A DNA stretch of 64,000 nt from Pseudomonadota bacterium (lineage in GTDB: Bacteria > Pseudomonadota > Alphaproteobacteria > Sphingomonadales > Sphingomonadaceae), in assembly GCA_021794525.1 (NCBI GenBank), contig JAJYQP010000081.1:1-64000 (forward strand). The letters are read 5' to 3'. The translations under genes were made by a program, and so were the position numbers. This document shows positions 34,380-43,824 of this stretch, one piece after another. The stretch's first letter is position 1. The number at the start of each line of letters is the position of its first letter. The notes beneath the pieces were generated by a model that saw only the letters and a program-made list of their open reading frames with translations, searched no databases and was not told where the DNA came from.

Positions 34380-35750
34380 TCAGAAGCTGTATCTGTAGAC
34401 TCGGCTGACGTCCCCGTTCCATTCGCCGTGATACATATCCAGCAGGCGCTGCGCGGGCACCTTGCCGTTCGCCACGATCTCCTCGAGCGTCTCGAGAAAG
34501 CCGGTTTCGTTGTCGCCGCTGGCGTTGAGGCGGTTGCGGGCGGCAAGCCCGGCGCGGGCGATCGGCAGCACCTCGCGGGCGAGGTCGAGAAGCTTGCGAC
34601 CGCCGGGGATCGGCGCGTCGAGCGCCAGCTTCGGCACCGCGTTGCGCAGCGCCTCGCGCTCCTCCATCGTCCAATCCCTGACCAGCTCCCAGGCGGCATC
34701 GAGCGCGGTCTGGTTGTAGAGCAGGCCGACCCAGAAGGCGGGCAGGGCGCAGATGCGGCTCCACGGCCCGCCGTCGGCGCCGCGCATCTCGAGGAAGCTC
34801 TTGAGGCGCACCTCCGGGAAAGCGGTCGAGAGGTGATCGATCCAGTCGCTCGCGCGCGGTCGCTCGCCGGGGAGGGCCGGGAGCTCGCCCCTCAGGAAAT
34901 CACGGAAGCTCTGTCCGGCGGCGTCGATATATTTGCCGTCGCGGAAGACGAAATACATCGGCACGTCGAGCATGTAATCGGCATAGCGTTCGTAGCCGAA
35001 GCCGTCCTCGAACACGAAAGGCAGCATCCCGGTGCGGTGCGGATCGGTGTCGGACCAGATATGGCTGCGGTAGGAAAGGAACCCATTCGGTTTCCCTTCC
35101 GTGAACGGCGAATTCGCGAACAGCGCGGTCGCCAGCGGCTGGAGCGCGAGGCTAGTGCGGAACTTGTGCGCCATGTCCGCTTCGGACGAATAGTCGAGAT
35201 TGACCTGGATCGTGCAGGTCCGCAGCATCATGTCGAGGCCGAGCGAACCCACCCGCGGCATATGCCGAAGCATGATCTCGTACCGGCCCTTGGGCATGAT
35301 CGGCAGCTCGTCGCGCCGCTTGTCGGGCCACATCCCGAGGCCGAGGAAGCCGACTCCGAACCGCTCGCCGATCTCCTTGACCTGCGCCAGGTGGCGGCCG
35401 GTCTCGGCGCAGGTCTGGTGCAGGTTCTCGAGGGGCGCACCGGACAGCTCGAGCTGGCCGGCAGGCTCGAGGCTGACGGTCCCGTCGCCCCCTCGCATGG
35501 CGATGACCTGGCCACCTTCCTCCACCGGTTCCCAGCCGAACTCGCGCAGCGCCATCAGGATGTCGCAGATTCCGCCATCCTCGCAATAGGCGGGTGCGTG
35601 GTGGTCGGGGCCGCGGAAGACGAGCTTTTCGTGCTCGGTGCCGATGCGCCAGCGCTCGGGCGGTTTCTCGCCCGCGATCATGGGAGCGACCAGCTGGTCG
35701 CGGCTCTCGATGATCGGGTCCTCGGCGGCAGAGGTTTCGCGCGTGCTCAT
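34380..35750 (-). CDS. gshA: glutamate-cysteine ligase (plant/alphaproteobacterial type)
   Basis: GshA joins glutamate and cysteine in the first step of glutathione synthesis. The 456-residue protein shows RIGTEHEKLVF, GDGTVSLEPAGQLELSGAPL and LQVNLD-type IQVNLDYSSEADM, all typical of the class shared with plants rather than the E. coli class. The ATG at 35750 (MSTRETSAAED) is chosen because conserved sequence begins soon after. It lies 19 bases downstream of rsmE on the same strand. Confidence 0.94.
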   Translation of the reverse strand: MSTRETSAAEDPIIESRDQLVAPMIAGEKPPERWRIGTEHEKLVFRGPDHHAPAYCEDGGICDILMALREFGWEPVEEGGQVIAMRGGDGTVSLEPAGQLELSGAPLENLHQTCAETGRHLAQVKEIGERFGVGFLGLGMWPDKRRDELPIMPKGRYEIMLRHMPRVGSLGLDMMLRTCTIQVNLDYSSEADMAHKFRTSLALQPLATALFANSPFTEGKPNGFLSYRSHIWSDTDPHRTGMLPFVFEDGFGYERYADYMLDVPMYFVFRDGKYIDAAGQSFRDFLRGELPALPGERPRASDWIDHLSTAFPEVRLKSFLEMRGADGGPWSRICALPAFWVGLLYNQTALDAAWELVRDWTMEEREALRNAVPKLALDAPIPGGRKLLDLAREVLPIARAGLAARNRLNASGDNETGFLETLEEIVANGKVPAQRLLDMYHGEWNGDVSRVYRYSF

Positions 35751-35769
35751 GCGCGTTGCGCTAGAAAAC

Positions 35770-36534
35770 CTATGCCTTGCGCGCCAGCGAATTGTTCCAG
35801 TCGCCCGCGACCCCCATCCACAGCGCGGTGGCGGCGATGGCGGCGGTCTCGCCACGCAGGATGCGCGGGCCGAGCGTGATCGGCACCGCTTGCGGCAGGG
35901 CGCGGATCGCCGCGCGCTCGGTCTCGTCGAAGCCGCCTTCGGGGCCGGTGAGGAGGGCGGCCTTCGCGCTGCCTCGAAAAGCTTCCGCCGCCGCAACGCC
36001 GCCCATTTCGTCGGCGAAGAACAGCGTGCGGTCGGCGGGCCATTCGGCGAGCAGCCTTGTCAGCGGCACCGGCTCGGCGAGCACCGGCAGCGCGGTCCGC
36101 GCACATTGCTCGGCGGCTTCGGTCACGATGCTGCGCGCGCGTTCGGCGTTGAGGCTGTCGGCGACACAGCGGCGGGTGACGACCGGGCGGATTTCGGCGA
36201 CTCCAAGCTCGCTCGCCTTTTCGAGGACGAGGTCGAAGCGGTCCTTCTTGAGGAGGGCGAGGCAGAGCCAGAAATCGGGCACCGGCTCGCGCTTGCGCAG
36301 CCTCTCGCGCGGGTCGAGCGTCACCTGCCGCTTGCCGACCTCGGCAACGGTGCACACCCATTCGCCGGTCGCATCGTCGCAAAGGATCACGGTCCCGCCC
36401 GGCGCGGTCCGCATCACCTTGCTAAGGTAATGCGCCTGGTTGCCCTCCACCACGACCGGCTGACCTGCGGCGATGGGAGTCGCGACGAACAGGCGCGGGG
36501 CGCTCCTTGGTGGCCAGGCTGGAGTCGCGGGCAT
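35770..36534 (-). CDS. rsmE: 16S rRNA (uracil(1498)-N(3))-methyltransferase
   Basis: RsmE is a SPOUT-class enzyme methylating U1498 of 16S rRNA. The 254-residue protein has an N-terminal PUA-like domain (HYLSKVMRTAPG) and the knotted SAM site with LLTGPEGGFDETE and ITLGPRILRGETAA. The ATG at 36534 follows the conserved start; it is close to divergent ubiA, whose upstream region it overlaps only if ubiA used an earlier start. Confidence 0.95.
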   Translation of the reverse strand: MPATPAWPPRSAPRLFVATPIAAGQPVVVEGNQAHYLSKVMRTAPGGTVILCDDATGEWVCTVAEVGKRQVTLDPRERLRKREPVPDFWLCLALLKKDRFDLVLEKASELGVAEIRPVVTRRCVADSLNAERARSIVTEAAEQCARTALPVLAEPVPLTRLLAEWPADRTLFFADEMGGVAAAEAFRGSAKAALLTGPEGGFDETERAAIRALPQAVPITLGPRILRGETAAIAATALWMGVAGDWNNSLARKA

Positions 36535-36574
36535 GGCTAGGCAGGTGACACGCGGGCCATTAGGGAGCAAGCCC

Positions 36575-37486
36575 GTGACCGCACCTTCGGAACCCATCGT
36601 CCCCGACAGCGAGCATCGCGGCCTGATCGCCCGCCTCCCCCAGCTGCCCCGCGACCTCGCCATGCTGGCGCGCTTTGACCGCCCCATCGGCTGGTGGCTG
36701 CTGTTCTGGCCCTGCGCCTGGGGCGTCTGGCTGACGGGCGCGGGATTGCGGCTGGAGCTGGTCGCCTGGCTGCTGGTCGGCGCCATCGCGATGCGCGGGG
36801 CGGGCTGCGTCTACAACGATATCGTCGATGCCGATCTCGACCGGCAGGTGGCGCGCACCGCGAGCCGCCCGGTGGCGAGCGGACGGGTGTCGCGCAAGCT
36901 CGCCTGGGCGTGGCTGCTGGCGCTGTGCCTCGTGGGCCTCGTCGTGCTCCTCCAGCTCCGTGCCGAAGCGCAGATCGTGGCGCTGGCGAGCCTTGCGCTG
37001 GTTGCCGCCTACCCCTTCATGAAGCGGATCACCTGGTGGCCGCAGGCGTGGCTTGGCCTCGTGTTCACCTGGGGCCTGCCGGTGGGCTGGACCGCGTTGC
37101 GTTGGGACCATTGGGAGGTTCTCGCCGCGATGTACGCGGGCGCGGTATGCTGGGTTATCGGCTACGACACGATCTACGCCCTGCAGGACCGCGAGGACGA
37201 TGCGCTGGTCGGCATCCGCTCGAGCGCGCTGCGCATGGGCAGGCGGGTGAAGGGCGGGGTGGGCGTGTTCTATGGCTTGGCGGTGGCCCTTTGGGCGCTC
37301 GGCTTCTGGTGGCTGCGGCCCGACTGGGTGGCGCTGCTGACGCTGCTGCCCGCCGCAGCGCATCTCGCTTGGCAGATCATGACGCTCGATCCGGTGGATG
37401 GGGCCAATCCGCTGGCCCGCTTCCGCGCCAACCGCACGACCGGGCTGCTGGTGGCGGTGGCCTGCTTCGTGGTCGGCAACGCATGA
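36575..37486 (+). CDS. ubiA: 4-hydroxybenzoate polyprenyltransferase, GTG start
   Basis: UbiA prenylates 4-hydroxybenzoate in ubiquinone synthesis. The membrane protein (303 residues) has the two Asp-rich motifs NDIVDADLDRQV and DTIYALQDREDD. The GTG at 36575 is preferred since GGGAG sits seven bases upstream; an in-frame ATG at 36533 would overlap rsmE and has no SD. Nine helices are visible. Ubiquinone is the acceptor for the complex I encoded later in this window. Confidence 0.93.
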   Translation: MTAPSEPIVPDSEHRGLIARLPQLPRDLAMLARFDRPIGWWLLFWPCAWGVWLTGAGLRLELVAWLLVGAIAMRGAGCVYNDIVDADLDRQVARTASRPVASGRVSRKLAWAWLLALCLVGLVVLLQLRAEAQIVALASLALVAAYPFMKRITWWPQAWLGLVFTWGLPVGWTALRWDHWEVLAAMYAGAVCWVIGYDTIYALQDREDDALVGIRSSALRMGRRVKGGVGVFYGLAVALWALGFWWLRPDWVALLTLLPAAAHLAWQIMTLDPVDGANPLARFRANRTTGLLVAVACFVVGNA

Positions 37487-37499
37487 TCTCCGCGCTCGA

Positions 37500-37587
37500 T
37501 CCGTTCGTATCGAGGGGAGCGCGTAGCGCGAAGTCGAGATACCGCCCGCTATGCCTGCGTGTCTCGACTTCGCTCGATACGAACGGA
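37500..37587. repeat. REP-like inverted repeat after ubiA
   Basis: The outer arms TCCGTTCGTATCGAG (37500-37514) and CTCGATACGAACGGA (37573-37587) are perfect 15-base complements; the inner AAGTCGAGA (37531-37539) and TCTCGACTT (37562-37570) are perfect 9-base complements. The CGAGCGAAGTCGAGA core is the kind of dispersed palindrome found between genes in Sphingomonadales. It lies between ubiA and a small minus-strand reading frame. Confidence 0.8.
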
Positions 37588-37600
37588 GTATTGCCGGGCG

Positions 37601-37762
37601 CTAAGCCGCGCGTCTCGCTTCCCGCACCGTCTCCGCCGCGTCCAGAAACTCTCGCAGCACCGCGACTTCCTCGGTGCCCTTCAGCCACTCCTCGGCAGTA
37701 GGAGGCAGCTTGCCGGGTTTCTTCTGGACGTAGTATTTCGCCTTGGGATCCTTCCATCTCAA
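37601..37762 (-). CDS. small hypothetical protein, 53 residues, TTG start
   Basis: The minus-strand frame reads (M)RWKDPKAKYYVQKKPGKLP then PTAEEWLKGTEEVAVLREFL and ends ETVREARRAA. Codon choice (AAG, CTG, GAG, GTC, GCG) and the amphipathic Lys/Glu-rich composition look coding. No ATG is available; TTG at 37762 is the first start after an in-frame stop, without a clear SD, so the N-terminus is uncertain or degraded. It ends 14 bases before the REP-like repeat. No function is proposed. It could be a remnant of a longer gene. Confidence 0.45.
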   Translation of the reverse strand: MRWKDPKAKYYVQKKPGKLPPTAEEWLKGTEEVAVLREFLDAAETVREARRAA

Positions 37763-37819
37763 TGCGCGGTCGCGGCGGCGGATTCAAGCTGACGCGAAGG
37801 GAAGGCCGGGAGCCTGGCC

Positions 37820-39124
37820 CTAGCCGTGCCTTGCCGCGATCATGGCGGCGATGTCGGTGAATTTCTCGCGCGGGGAGCCGTCGCGCGCGGCGGCGGCCTC
37901 GGCGGCCTCGATCTTCCGCCAGTCGCGGAAGGTGACCACGTCGAGCCCGCGTGTCGCGGCCAATGCATCGAATCCGTCGCGGCCCTGCTTGCCGCGTTCG
38001 GGCTTCACCTCGGCGGCGATGCGCTCGATCACGCCGAAGCCGTCAGGGCGGTTTGTGCCGATCGTGCCGGACGGGCCCCGCCCCGCCCAGCCCACGCAAT
38101 AGAGGCCGGGCAGGATGAACCCGCCTTCGTTGGCGAACCGGCCCGCGCGCTCTTCGTAAGGAACGCCTTCGATCGGGCTGCTGCGATAGCCGATGCAACT
38201 GACCACCAGGTCGGCGGGGAGGACATAGGTCTCGCCCGTGCCGACCGCGCGCCCCGCTTCGACAGCGGTGCGCTCGACCTCGATACCCGTGACCCGGCCA
38301 CCTTCGCCGAGCAGGCGCAGCGGGCTCGCGAAGAAATCGAAGGCGATGGTGATGGGCTTGCCCTCTTGCGCCGTCAGCGCCGCGAAATCGCGCAGATGCG
38401 TCACCGACTTGCGCAGACCCGGTTCAAGCAGCGCGTCGTCGGCGACGTCGGGCAGGTCCGCCCGGTCGACCATCGGGGCGGCTGCCTCCAGCCTGCCCAG
38501 CTCGCCCAGCTCCTTGGGCGTCATCATGATCTGGTGCGGGCCCCGCCGCCCGAGGATCGTGACGCGCTCCAGCCCCTTGCCGCGCAGCGCGTCGAGCGCG
38601 TGAGCGACGATGTCGGACCCGGCGAATTCCGCCTCGGTCTTCGACAGGATGCGCGCGACGTCGAGCGCGACATTACCCATGCCGATGACCACCGCGTGCC
38701 TGCCGGAAAGATCGGGTGCGAGAGCCGCGAAATCGGGATGGCCGTTGTACCAGCCGACGAAGGCCGCGCTGCCGAAGACATTGCCGAGATCGTCGCCCGG
38801 GATCCCCAGCGGGCGGTCGTTCGGCGCGCCGGTGGCGAGGATCACGGCATCGTAGAGCGCCATCAGCTCGGCAATCGTGACATCGGGGCCGATCGTGACA
38901 TTGCCCACGAAGCGGACCTGGTCGGTCAGCGCGGTGGCCTCATACCGGCGCGACACCGCCTTGATCGACTGGTGGTCGGGAGCCACCCCCGTGCGGATGA
39001 GGCCATAGGGAACCGGCAGACGGTCGAAGACATCGACCCGCGCATCATCACCCCATTGCTTGAGCGCCGCTTCCGCCGCGTAATACCCGGCCGGACCCGA
39101 ACCCACGACCGCGATCTTCGGCAT
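37820..39124 (-). CDS. FAD/NADP-dependent ferredoxin (adrenodoxin-type) reductase
   Basis: A 434-residue adrenodoxin reductase-like enzyme moving electrons between NADPH and ferredoxin. FAD motif AVVGSGPAGYYAAEA at the N-terminus, PVPYGLIRTGVAPDH typical of the family, NADP motif VIGMGNVALDVAR, and the C-terminal GWAGRGPSGTIGTNRPD. AAGGAG just before the ATG at 39124 supports the start. It resembles FprA. Its partner ferredoxin or P450 is not in the window. Confidence 0.92.
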   Translation of the reverse strand: MPKIAVVGSGPAGYYAAEAALKQWGDDARVDVFDRLPVPYGLIRTGVAPDHQSIKAVSRRYEATALTDQVRFVGNVTIGPDVTIAELMALYDAVILATGAPNDRPLGIPGDDLGNVFGSAAFVGWYNGHPDFAALAPDLSGRHAVVIGMGNVALDVARILSKTEAEFAGSDIVAHALDALRGKGLERVTILGRRGPHQIMMTPKELGELGRLEAAAPMVDRADLPDVADDALLEPGLRKSVTHLRDFAALTAQEGKPITIAFDFFASPLRLLGEGGRVTGIEVERTAVEAGRAVGTGETYVLPADLVVSCIGYRSSPIEGVPYEERAGRFANEGGFILPGLYCVGWAGRGPSGTIGTNRPDGFGVIERIAAEVKPERGKQGRDGFDALAATRGLDVVTFRDWRKIEAAEAAAARDGSPREKFTDIAAMIAARHG

Positions 39125-39267
39125 GGCCTCTCCTTTTGGTGGGTTAATGCGGAAAGCTAACGCGCTAGGCAAGCATCGCGCGGATTATGCTTTCGGCAAC
39201 CAGTTATCGTTATGGACGCCGGGCGATTGGCACCCGTCGGAGCGGGCGAGAACGAGGGAGCAAGGCA

Positions 39268-41481
39268 TTGGGATTGTTCGCGCGGGCAGGGTCGGGAAGC
39301 GACGACGCCCGAAATGCGTCCTTTGCCCTGCGCAATACCACCGCACGCAAGCTCGAGCTGATCGAGACCTACGAGAGCGCGGGCCTCGGCTGTTTCTGGG
39401 CGACCGATGCCGAAGGCAAGATCACCTATCTCTCCGATGCCGCGGTGGCCGCGCTGGGGCTGGACGGCGACAAGCTGTTCGGCATGCCGCTCGTGGAGCT
39501 GGTCACAACCGACACCCGCGAAGGCGAGGACGGGCCGGAACGCCCGCTCGGCTTCCTTCTCGGCGCACGCAACAAGATCTCGCGCCTGCCGGTTCGCATC
39601 GTCGGCGCCCGGTCGGAGAGCTGGTGGGAGCTGTCGGGCAGTCCGCGCTTCACTGCCAAGGGCGTGTTCGAAGGCTATCGCGGCAGCGCCAAGGACATAA
39701 CCGAGGCACGGCATCGCCAACAGGCGGCGGAGACGCTGGCACGCTGCGATTCGCTGACCGGGCTTGCCAACCGACACTACTTCGAAGGGCTGCTGTCGCG
39801 CACGCTCGACGCCTATCGCCACGCCAAGCGCTGCTGTGCGCTGATGGCGCTCGATCTCGACCGCTTCAAGCAGGTCAACGACACGCTCGGCCACCCGGCT
39901 GGCGACGACCTGCTCAAACAGGTCGCGTCGCGGCTGGGCCCGGTCATCGGCAAGCGCGGCACGATGGCCCGCCTCGGCGGCGACGAGTTCGTCGTGATGC
40001 TGCCCGACATGGACGATCGCGGCGAGCTGGGCGAGCTGGCGCAGCGGATCATCCAGATGATCTCGCAGCCCTATTCGCTCAGCGGCTCACGCGCGATCAT
40101 CGGCTGTTCGGTCGGCATCGCTACCGCGCCCTATGACGGCCTCGACGCAGAGAGCCTGACCATCGCTGCCGACATGGCACTCTATGCCGCGAAGGGCGGG
40201 GGCCGTGCGCGATACCGCTTCTTCTCCAGCGACCTCAAGGACGGGGCGCAGATGCGCCGCCGGATCGAGGAAGACCTGCGCGACGCGCTCGCTGCAGGGC
40301 AGCTGGAGATGCATTACCAGCCGATCGTCGCCAGCAAGACCAACCGCGTCACCTGCATGGAGGCGCTGCTGCGCTGGAACCATGCGGAGCGCGGCTTCGT
40401 ACCGCCGTCGATCTTCATTCCCATCGCCGAGGAAATGGGACTGATCCGCGAGATTGGCGCCTTCGTGCTGCGTCGGTCCTGCGAGGACGCGGCGCGATGG
40501 CCATCACCCTTGCGCGTCGCGGTCAACGTTTCTGCCGCACAGTTTACCGGAGACGATTTCCCGCCCCAGGTGGCGCAGGTGCTAAAGAGCACCGGGCTGG
40601 ACCCTGCACGGCTGGAGCTCGAGATTACGGAAAGCGTGTTCGTCGGCGATCCCGACCGCATCCAGGATATCTTCATGGAGCTGAAAGGGCTGGGGGTCCG
40701 GCTCGCGCTCGACGATTTCGGGACTGGCTATTCCTCGCTGAGCTATCTGCAACGCGCTCCGTTCGACAAGATCAAGATCGATCGCAGCTTCGTCCAGGGC
40801 GCGACCGACGCCGGGAACAACAATCCCCAGATCCTGAGCGCCATCGTCAACCTGGCCGAGGCGTTGCAGATGGAAACCGTCGCGGAAGGCGTCGAAACTA
40901 TCGACGAACTGACGCTGGTAAAGGAGCGCGGTGCGAGCCATATCCAGGGTCACATCTTCTCCGAGGCGCTGTCGCAGAACGAGGTGATGTCGCGCCTGGA
41001 AGCCGAGCAGATCGAATTCCAGCCGCAGGGACCGGCACGGTTCCGCGCCGAGCGCAAGACGCTGTTTCGCCAGATCGGCATCGTCCACGACGACTACCGC
41101 TACAAGGCGGTGCTCAGAAACCTGTCGAAGACGGGCGCCATGGTGGACGGGCTTCTCAATGTGCCGGTCGGCACGCAGCTGGTGCTCGACCTCGGCGGCG
41201 GCCAGCTCGCAGTCTGCACCGTGCGGCGTTCGAAGAGGGCGAGCCTGGGCGTCGAGTTCGAAAGCCCGCTGATCAGCGACGGCGCCGACGGGCTTTGCAC
41301 CCGCCACCGGGTCTCGCCCTATGCCATCGCCGCGGCGGGCCAGCCGCTCGCCCCGCTGACGCCCGACGCCTATGCGCGGCTTCACGCAGCCCCGGCGGCG
41401 ACGCCCAGTTTCGTCGAGGTCGTGACCAAGGATAACCGGGTTGCCGATCCCGCGCTGGGGTATGAATACCGATATCGCTGA
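39268..41481 (+). CDS. GGDEF-EAL-PilZ protein 1, catalytically intact, TTG start
   Basis: A 737-residue c-di-GMP enzyme: PAS-like sensor (residues about 30-150, CFWATDAEGKITYLSDAA), GGDEF domain (ARLGGDEF, residues about 237-241), EAL domain (CMEALLRW about 365; VNVSAAQF, LELEITES, LDDFGTGYSSLSYL, IKIDRSFV, ETVAEGVET all present) and a C-terminal PilZ domain (RNLSKTGAM). No RxxD inhibitory site precedes GGDEF. TTG at 39268 is chosen because AGGGAG lies seven bases upstream; an ATG 27 codons earlier has no SD. Both making and breaking c-di-GMP are possible. Followed by a paralogue. Confidence 0.9.
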   Translation: MGLFARAGSGSDDARNASFALRNTTARKLELIETYESAGLGCFWATDAEGKITYLSDAAVAALGLDGDKLFGMPLVELVTTDTREGEDGPERPLGFLLGARNKISRLPVRIVGARSESWWELSGSPRFTAKGVFEGYRGSAKDITEARHRQQAAETLARCDSLTGLANRHYFEGLLSRTLDAYRHAKRCCALMALDLDRFKQVNDTLGHPAGDDLLKQVASRLGPVIGKRGTMARLGGDEFVVMLPDMDDRGELGELAQRIIQMISQPYSLSGSRAIIGCSVGIATAPYDGLDAESLTIAADMALYAAKGGGRARYRFFSSDLKDGAQMRRRIEEDLRDALAAGQLEMHYQPIVASKTNRVTCMEALLRWNHAERGFVPPSIFIPIAEEMGLIREIGAFVLRRSCEDAARWPSPLRVAVNVSAAQFTGDDFPPQVAQVLKSTGLDPARLELEITESVFVGDPDRIQDIFMELKGLGVRLALDDFGTGYSSLSYLQRAPFDKIKIDRSFVQGATDAGNNNPQILSAIVNLAEALQMETVAEGVETIDELTLVKERGASHIQGHIFSEALSQNEVMSRLEAEQIEFQPQGPARFRAERKTLFRQIGIVHDDYRYKAVLRNLSKTGAMVDGLLNVPVGTQLVLDLGGGQLAVCTVRRSKRASLGVEFESPLISDGADGLCTRHRVSPYAIAAAGQPLAPLTPDAYARLHAAPAATPSFVEVVTKDNRVADPALGYEYRYR

Positions 41482-41490
41482 CCTGCCCGT

Positions 41491-41507
41491 GTTAGCTTAA
41501 AACTAAC
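41491..41507. promoter_or_regulatory. AT-rich GTTAG/CTAAC palindrome between paralogous c-di-GMP genes
   Basis: GTTAG (41491-41495) and CTAAC (41503-41507) are inverted repeats around CTTAAAA in the 80-base gap. The core TTAA resembles half sites of cell-cycle regulators such as CtrA, but the full TTAA-N7-TTAA pattern is absent. Confidence 0.3.
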
Positions 41508-41561
41508 CAATGCCGGTTACTCCGGAGTCAGAGGCCAATTCCAGCCGACGGGTATGATTCC

Positions 41562-43781
41562 ATGGGGGCGATGCCCTTTTCCGATCTGTTCAAATCGCGG
41601 AAAGTCTCGTCCGAGGCGGAGGTCGCCCCGCGGCTTGAGCAGCAATCGGCGGCACCCTTGGCCGAGGGCGACAAGGCCGTCCTTCTCGCCGATCTCGAAA
41701 GCAGCGGACTGAGCTGGTTCTGGGCAACCGATGCGCAGGGCCGGATCACCTATCTCAGCCGCGCGATCGCCGAGGTTTGCGGATTTACCGAGGGTGCCGC
41801 CCCTGACCTCGCGCTGCAGTCCCTGCTGGTCCCGGTGAGCGGCGAGGGCGACGGCCGCTCGCTCGGCCTCAAGCTCGGCACGCGCAAGGGCTTCGCGAAC
41901 CTCGTCGTCGAAACCAACGCGGCCAACCAGCGTGCGCCGCTCGTGCTTCGCCTGAGCGGTCGTCCGCAATTCGATTCCACCGGCCAGTTCACCGGGTTCC
42001 GCGGCGCCGCGCTCGATATCACGGAAGAGCATCGCAGCGAAGAGGAAGCCTCGCGCCTCGCCCAGTTCGACTCGCTGACCGGCCTCGCCAACCGCCACCG
42101 CATGACCCAGCGGATCGACGCGACACTCGCGGCCTTCCGCGCCTCGAAGCGCGCCTGCGCGTTGCTGATGCTCGATCTCGACCGATTCAAGCAGGTGAAT
42201 GACACGCTGGGCCATGCCGCCGGCGACCAGCTCCTCCAGCAAGTCGCGGACCGGCTCCAGGGTGCGGTCGGCGGGAAAGGGGAGATTGGGCGGCTCGGCG
42301 GCGACGAGTTCCAGGTGCTGATCCCCGACCTCGACGACCGTGGCGAGCTGGGGCAGATCGCCAGGAAGATCATCGCGATGCTCTCGCAGCCTTATTCGGT
42401 GCAGGAGGGGCGCTGCTCGATCGGCTGTTCCGTCGGCATCGCGATCGCGCCCTATGACGGTGTCGAGCGTGACGAGTTGACCCGCGCCGCCGACCTTGCG
42501 CTCTACGCGTCCAAGAACAACGGGCGCGGCCAGTTCCGCTTCTACGCCGCCGACCTCGAACACGAGGACAATCTGCGCAAGCGCATGGAAAGCGATCTTG
42601 CCGAAGCCATCGAGGCGGGCGATTTCACGCTTGAGTATCAACCGATCGTGTCGCTTGACGACAATCGCGTGGTCGCGCTCGAGGCCCAGTATTGCTGGGA
42701 CGATCATGAGCGCGGACGCGTGGTGGCCGACAGCTTCCTGCCGGTCGCGGAAGGCAGCCGGCTTATCGTGCCGATCGGCGAATGGGCGCTGCGCCGTGCG
42801 TGCCGCGATGCGCGTGACTGGCCGGGATCGGTCCGGGTCGCGATGCCGGTCTCGGCGGTCCAGTTCTTCGACAGCGGATTCGTCGACCGCGTGGCCGAGG
42901 TGCTGGAGGAAACCGAGCTCGATCCCGCACGGCTGGAACTCCAGCTCGGCGAGGCCATTATTCAGGGCGATGCCGCAGCCGTCGATAAGGGGCTGGCGGC
43001 GCTGTTCAAGCTGGGCGTGCGACTGACGCTCGACCATTTCGGTAGCGGCTTTACCTCGCTCTCCTATCTGCGCCGTGCGCCCTTCAGCGCGTTGCGTGTC
43101 GCGCCCAATTTCTTCGAGCCGACGATGGGCGACGATCTCGGCGACCTGCAAATGATCGGCGCCATCGTCCAGCTCGGCAGGACGCTGGGCATGGAGACCA
43201 CCGCCGCCGGGATCGATGCGCTGGCGCTCCTCGACCGGCTTAAGCTTGCCGGGGTGGATGCGATTCAGGGCTTCGTGTTCTCCGGGCCGCTGGCACCCGA
43301 AGCGGTGGAGGTCGCGCTGACCAGCGGCGACTGGACCATTGCGCCGACCGATGCGGGCAACCAGCGCGCCAGCCGCCGGACCGTGTTCCGCAAGATCGGC
43401 CTGATTCACGTGGACTGTTATTACGAGGTGACGCTGCGCAACCTCAGCCGCTCGGGCGCGATGATCCAGGGGCTGGAGGACGTGCCGGTCGGCACCCAGT
43501 TCGTGCTCGATTTCGGCAGCGGGCAGCTCGCCGTTGCCACGGTCAAGCGCGTGATGGATGACACGCAGGGCGTCGAATTCGAGCAGGAGCTGGTCGATGA
43601 CGGCGCCGGCGGTCTCGTTACCCGCAACCGCGTCAGCCCCTATGCGCTGGCGGCGGCGGGCCTGCCGCTGAAATCGCTCGGCGAGGGTAAGTCCGGCATC
43701 CCCGGCATGGACACGAAGCTGGAAGGGTTCCGTCAGTTCAAATATTCGGCCAACGCACCGAAGAGCCCGGTCGCCGCCTAA
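41562..43781 (+). CDS. GGDEF-EAL-PilZ protein 2, EAL domain degenerate
   Basis: A 739-residue paralogue of the preceding gene with the same layout (PAS-like [23 protein letters not shown] at residues 246-250, EAL, Pil[10 protein letters not shown]). The GGDEF motif RLGGDEF is intact. The EAL domain has lost its chemistry: EAQYCW for EALLRW (374-379), MPVSAVQF for [16 protein letters not shown] for LELEITES, DHFGSG for DDFGTG, LRVAPNF for IKIDRSF and ETTAAGIDA for ETVAEGVET. It should therefore not hydrolyse c-di-GMP; it may synthesise it, or its EAL may be a binding or protein-interaction module. Probably arose by tandem duplication. Confidence 0.92.
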   Translation: MGAMPFSDLFKSRKVSSEAEVAPRLEQQSAAPLAEGDKAVLLADLESSGLSWFWATDAQGRITYLSRAIAEVCGFTEGAAPDLALQSLLVPVSGEGDGRSLGLKLGTRKGFANLVVETNAANQRAPLVLRLSGRPQFDSTGQFTGFRGAALDITEEHRSEEEASRLAQFDSLTGLANRHRMTQRIDATLAAFRASKRACALLMLDLDRFKQVNDTLGHAAGDQLLQQVADRLQGAVGGKGEIGRLGGDEFQVLIPDLDDRGELGQIARKIIAMLSQPYSVQEGRCSIGCSVGIAIAPYDGVERDELTRAADLALYASKNNGRGQFRFYAADLEHEDNLRKRMESDLAEAIEAGDFTLEYQPIVSLDDNRVVALEAQYCWDDHERGRVVADSFLPVAEGSRLIVPIGEWALRRACRDARDWPGSVRVAMPVSAVQFFDSGFVDRVAEVLEETELDPARLELQLGEAIIQGDAAAVDKGLAALFKLGVRLTLDHFGSGFTSLSYLRRAPFSALRVAPNFFEPTMGDDLGDLQMIGAIVQLGRTLGMETTAAGIDALALLDRLKLAGVDAIQGFVFSGPLAPEAVEVALTSGDWTIAPTDAGNQRASRRTVFRKIGLIHVDCYYEVTLRNLSRSGAMIQGLEDVPVGTQFVLDFGSGQLAVATVKRVMDDTQGVEFEQELVDDGAGGLVTRNRVSPYALAAAGLPLKSLGEGKSGIPGMDTKLEGFRQFKYSANAPKSPVAA

Positions 43782-43824
43782 GCCGCTTGGCGCATCGGGC
43801 GCTCGCGGCTATGCGGCGCGCCAC

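Noticed and set aside
39143-39165. CtrA-type TTAA-N7-TTAA site upstream of GGDEF-EAL 1
   Set aside because: TTAA and CTAA are present but spaced by nine bases, so the consensus is not met.
41517-43409. 630-codon minus-strand frame opposite GGDEF-EAL 2
   Set aside because: His/Arg/Asp-rich antisense product; the plus strand carries clear GGDEF, EAL and PilZ domains.
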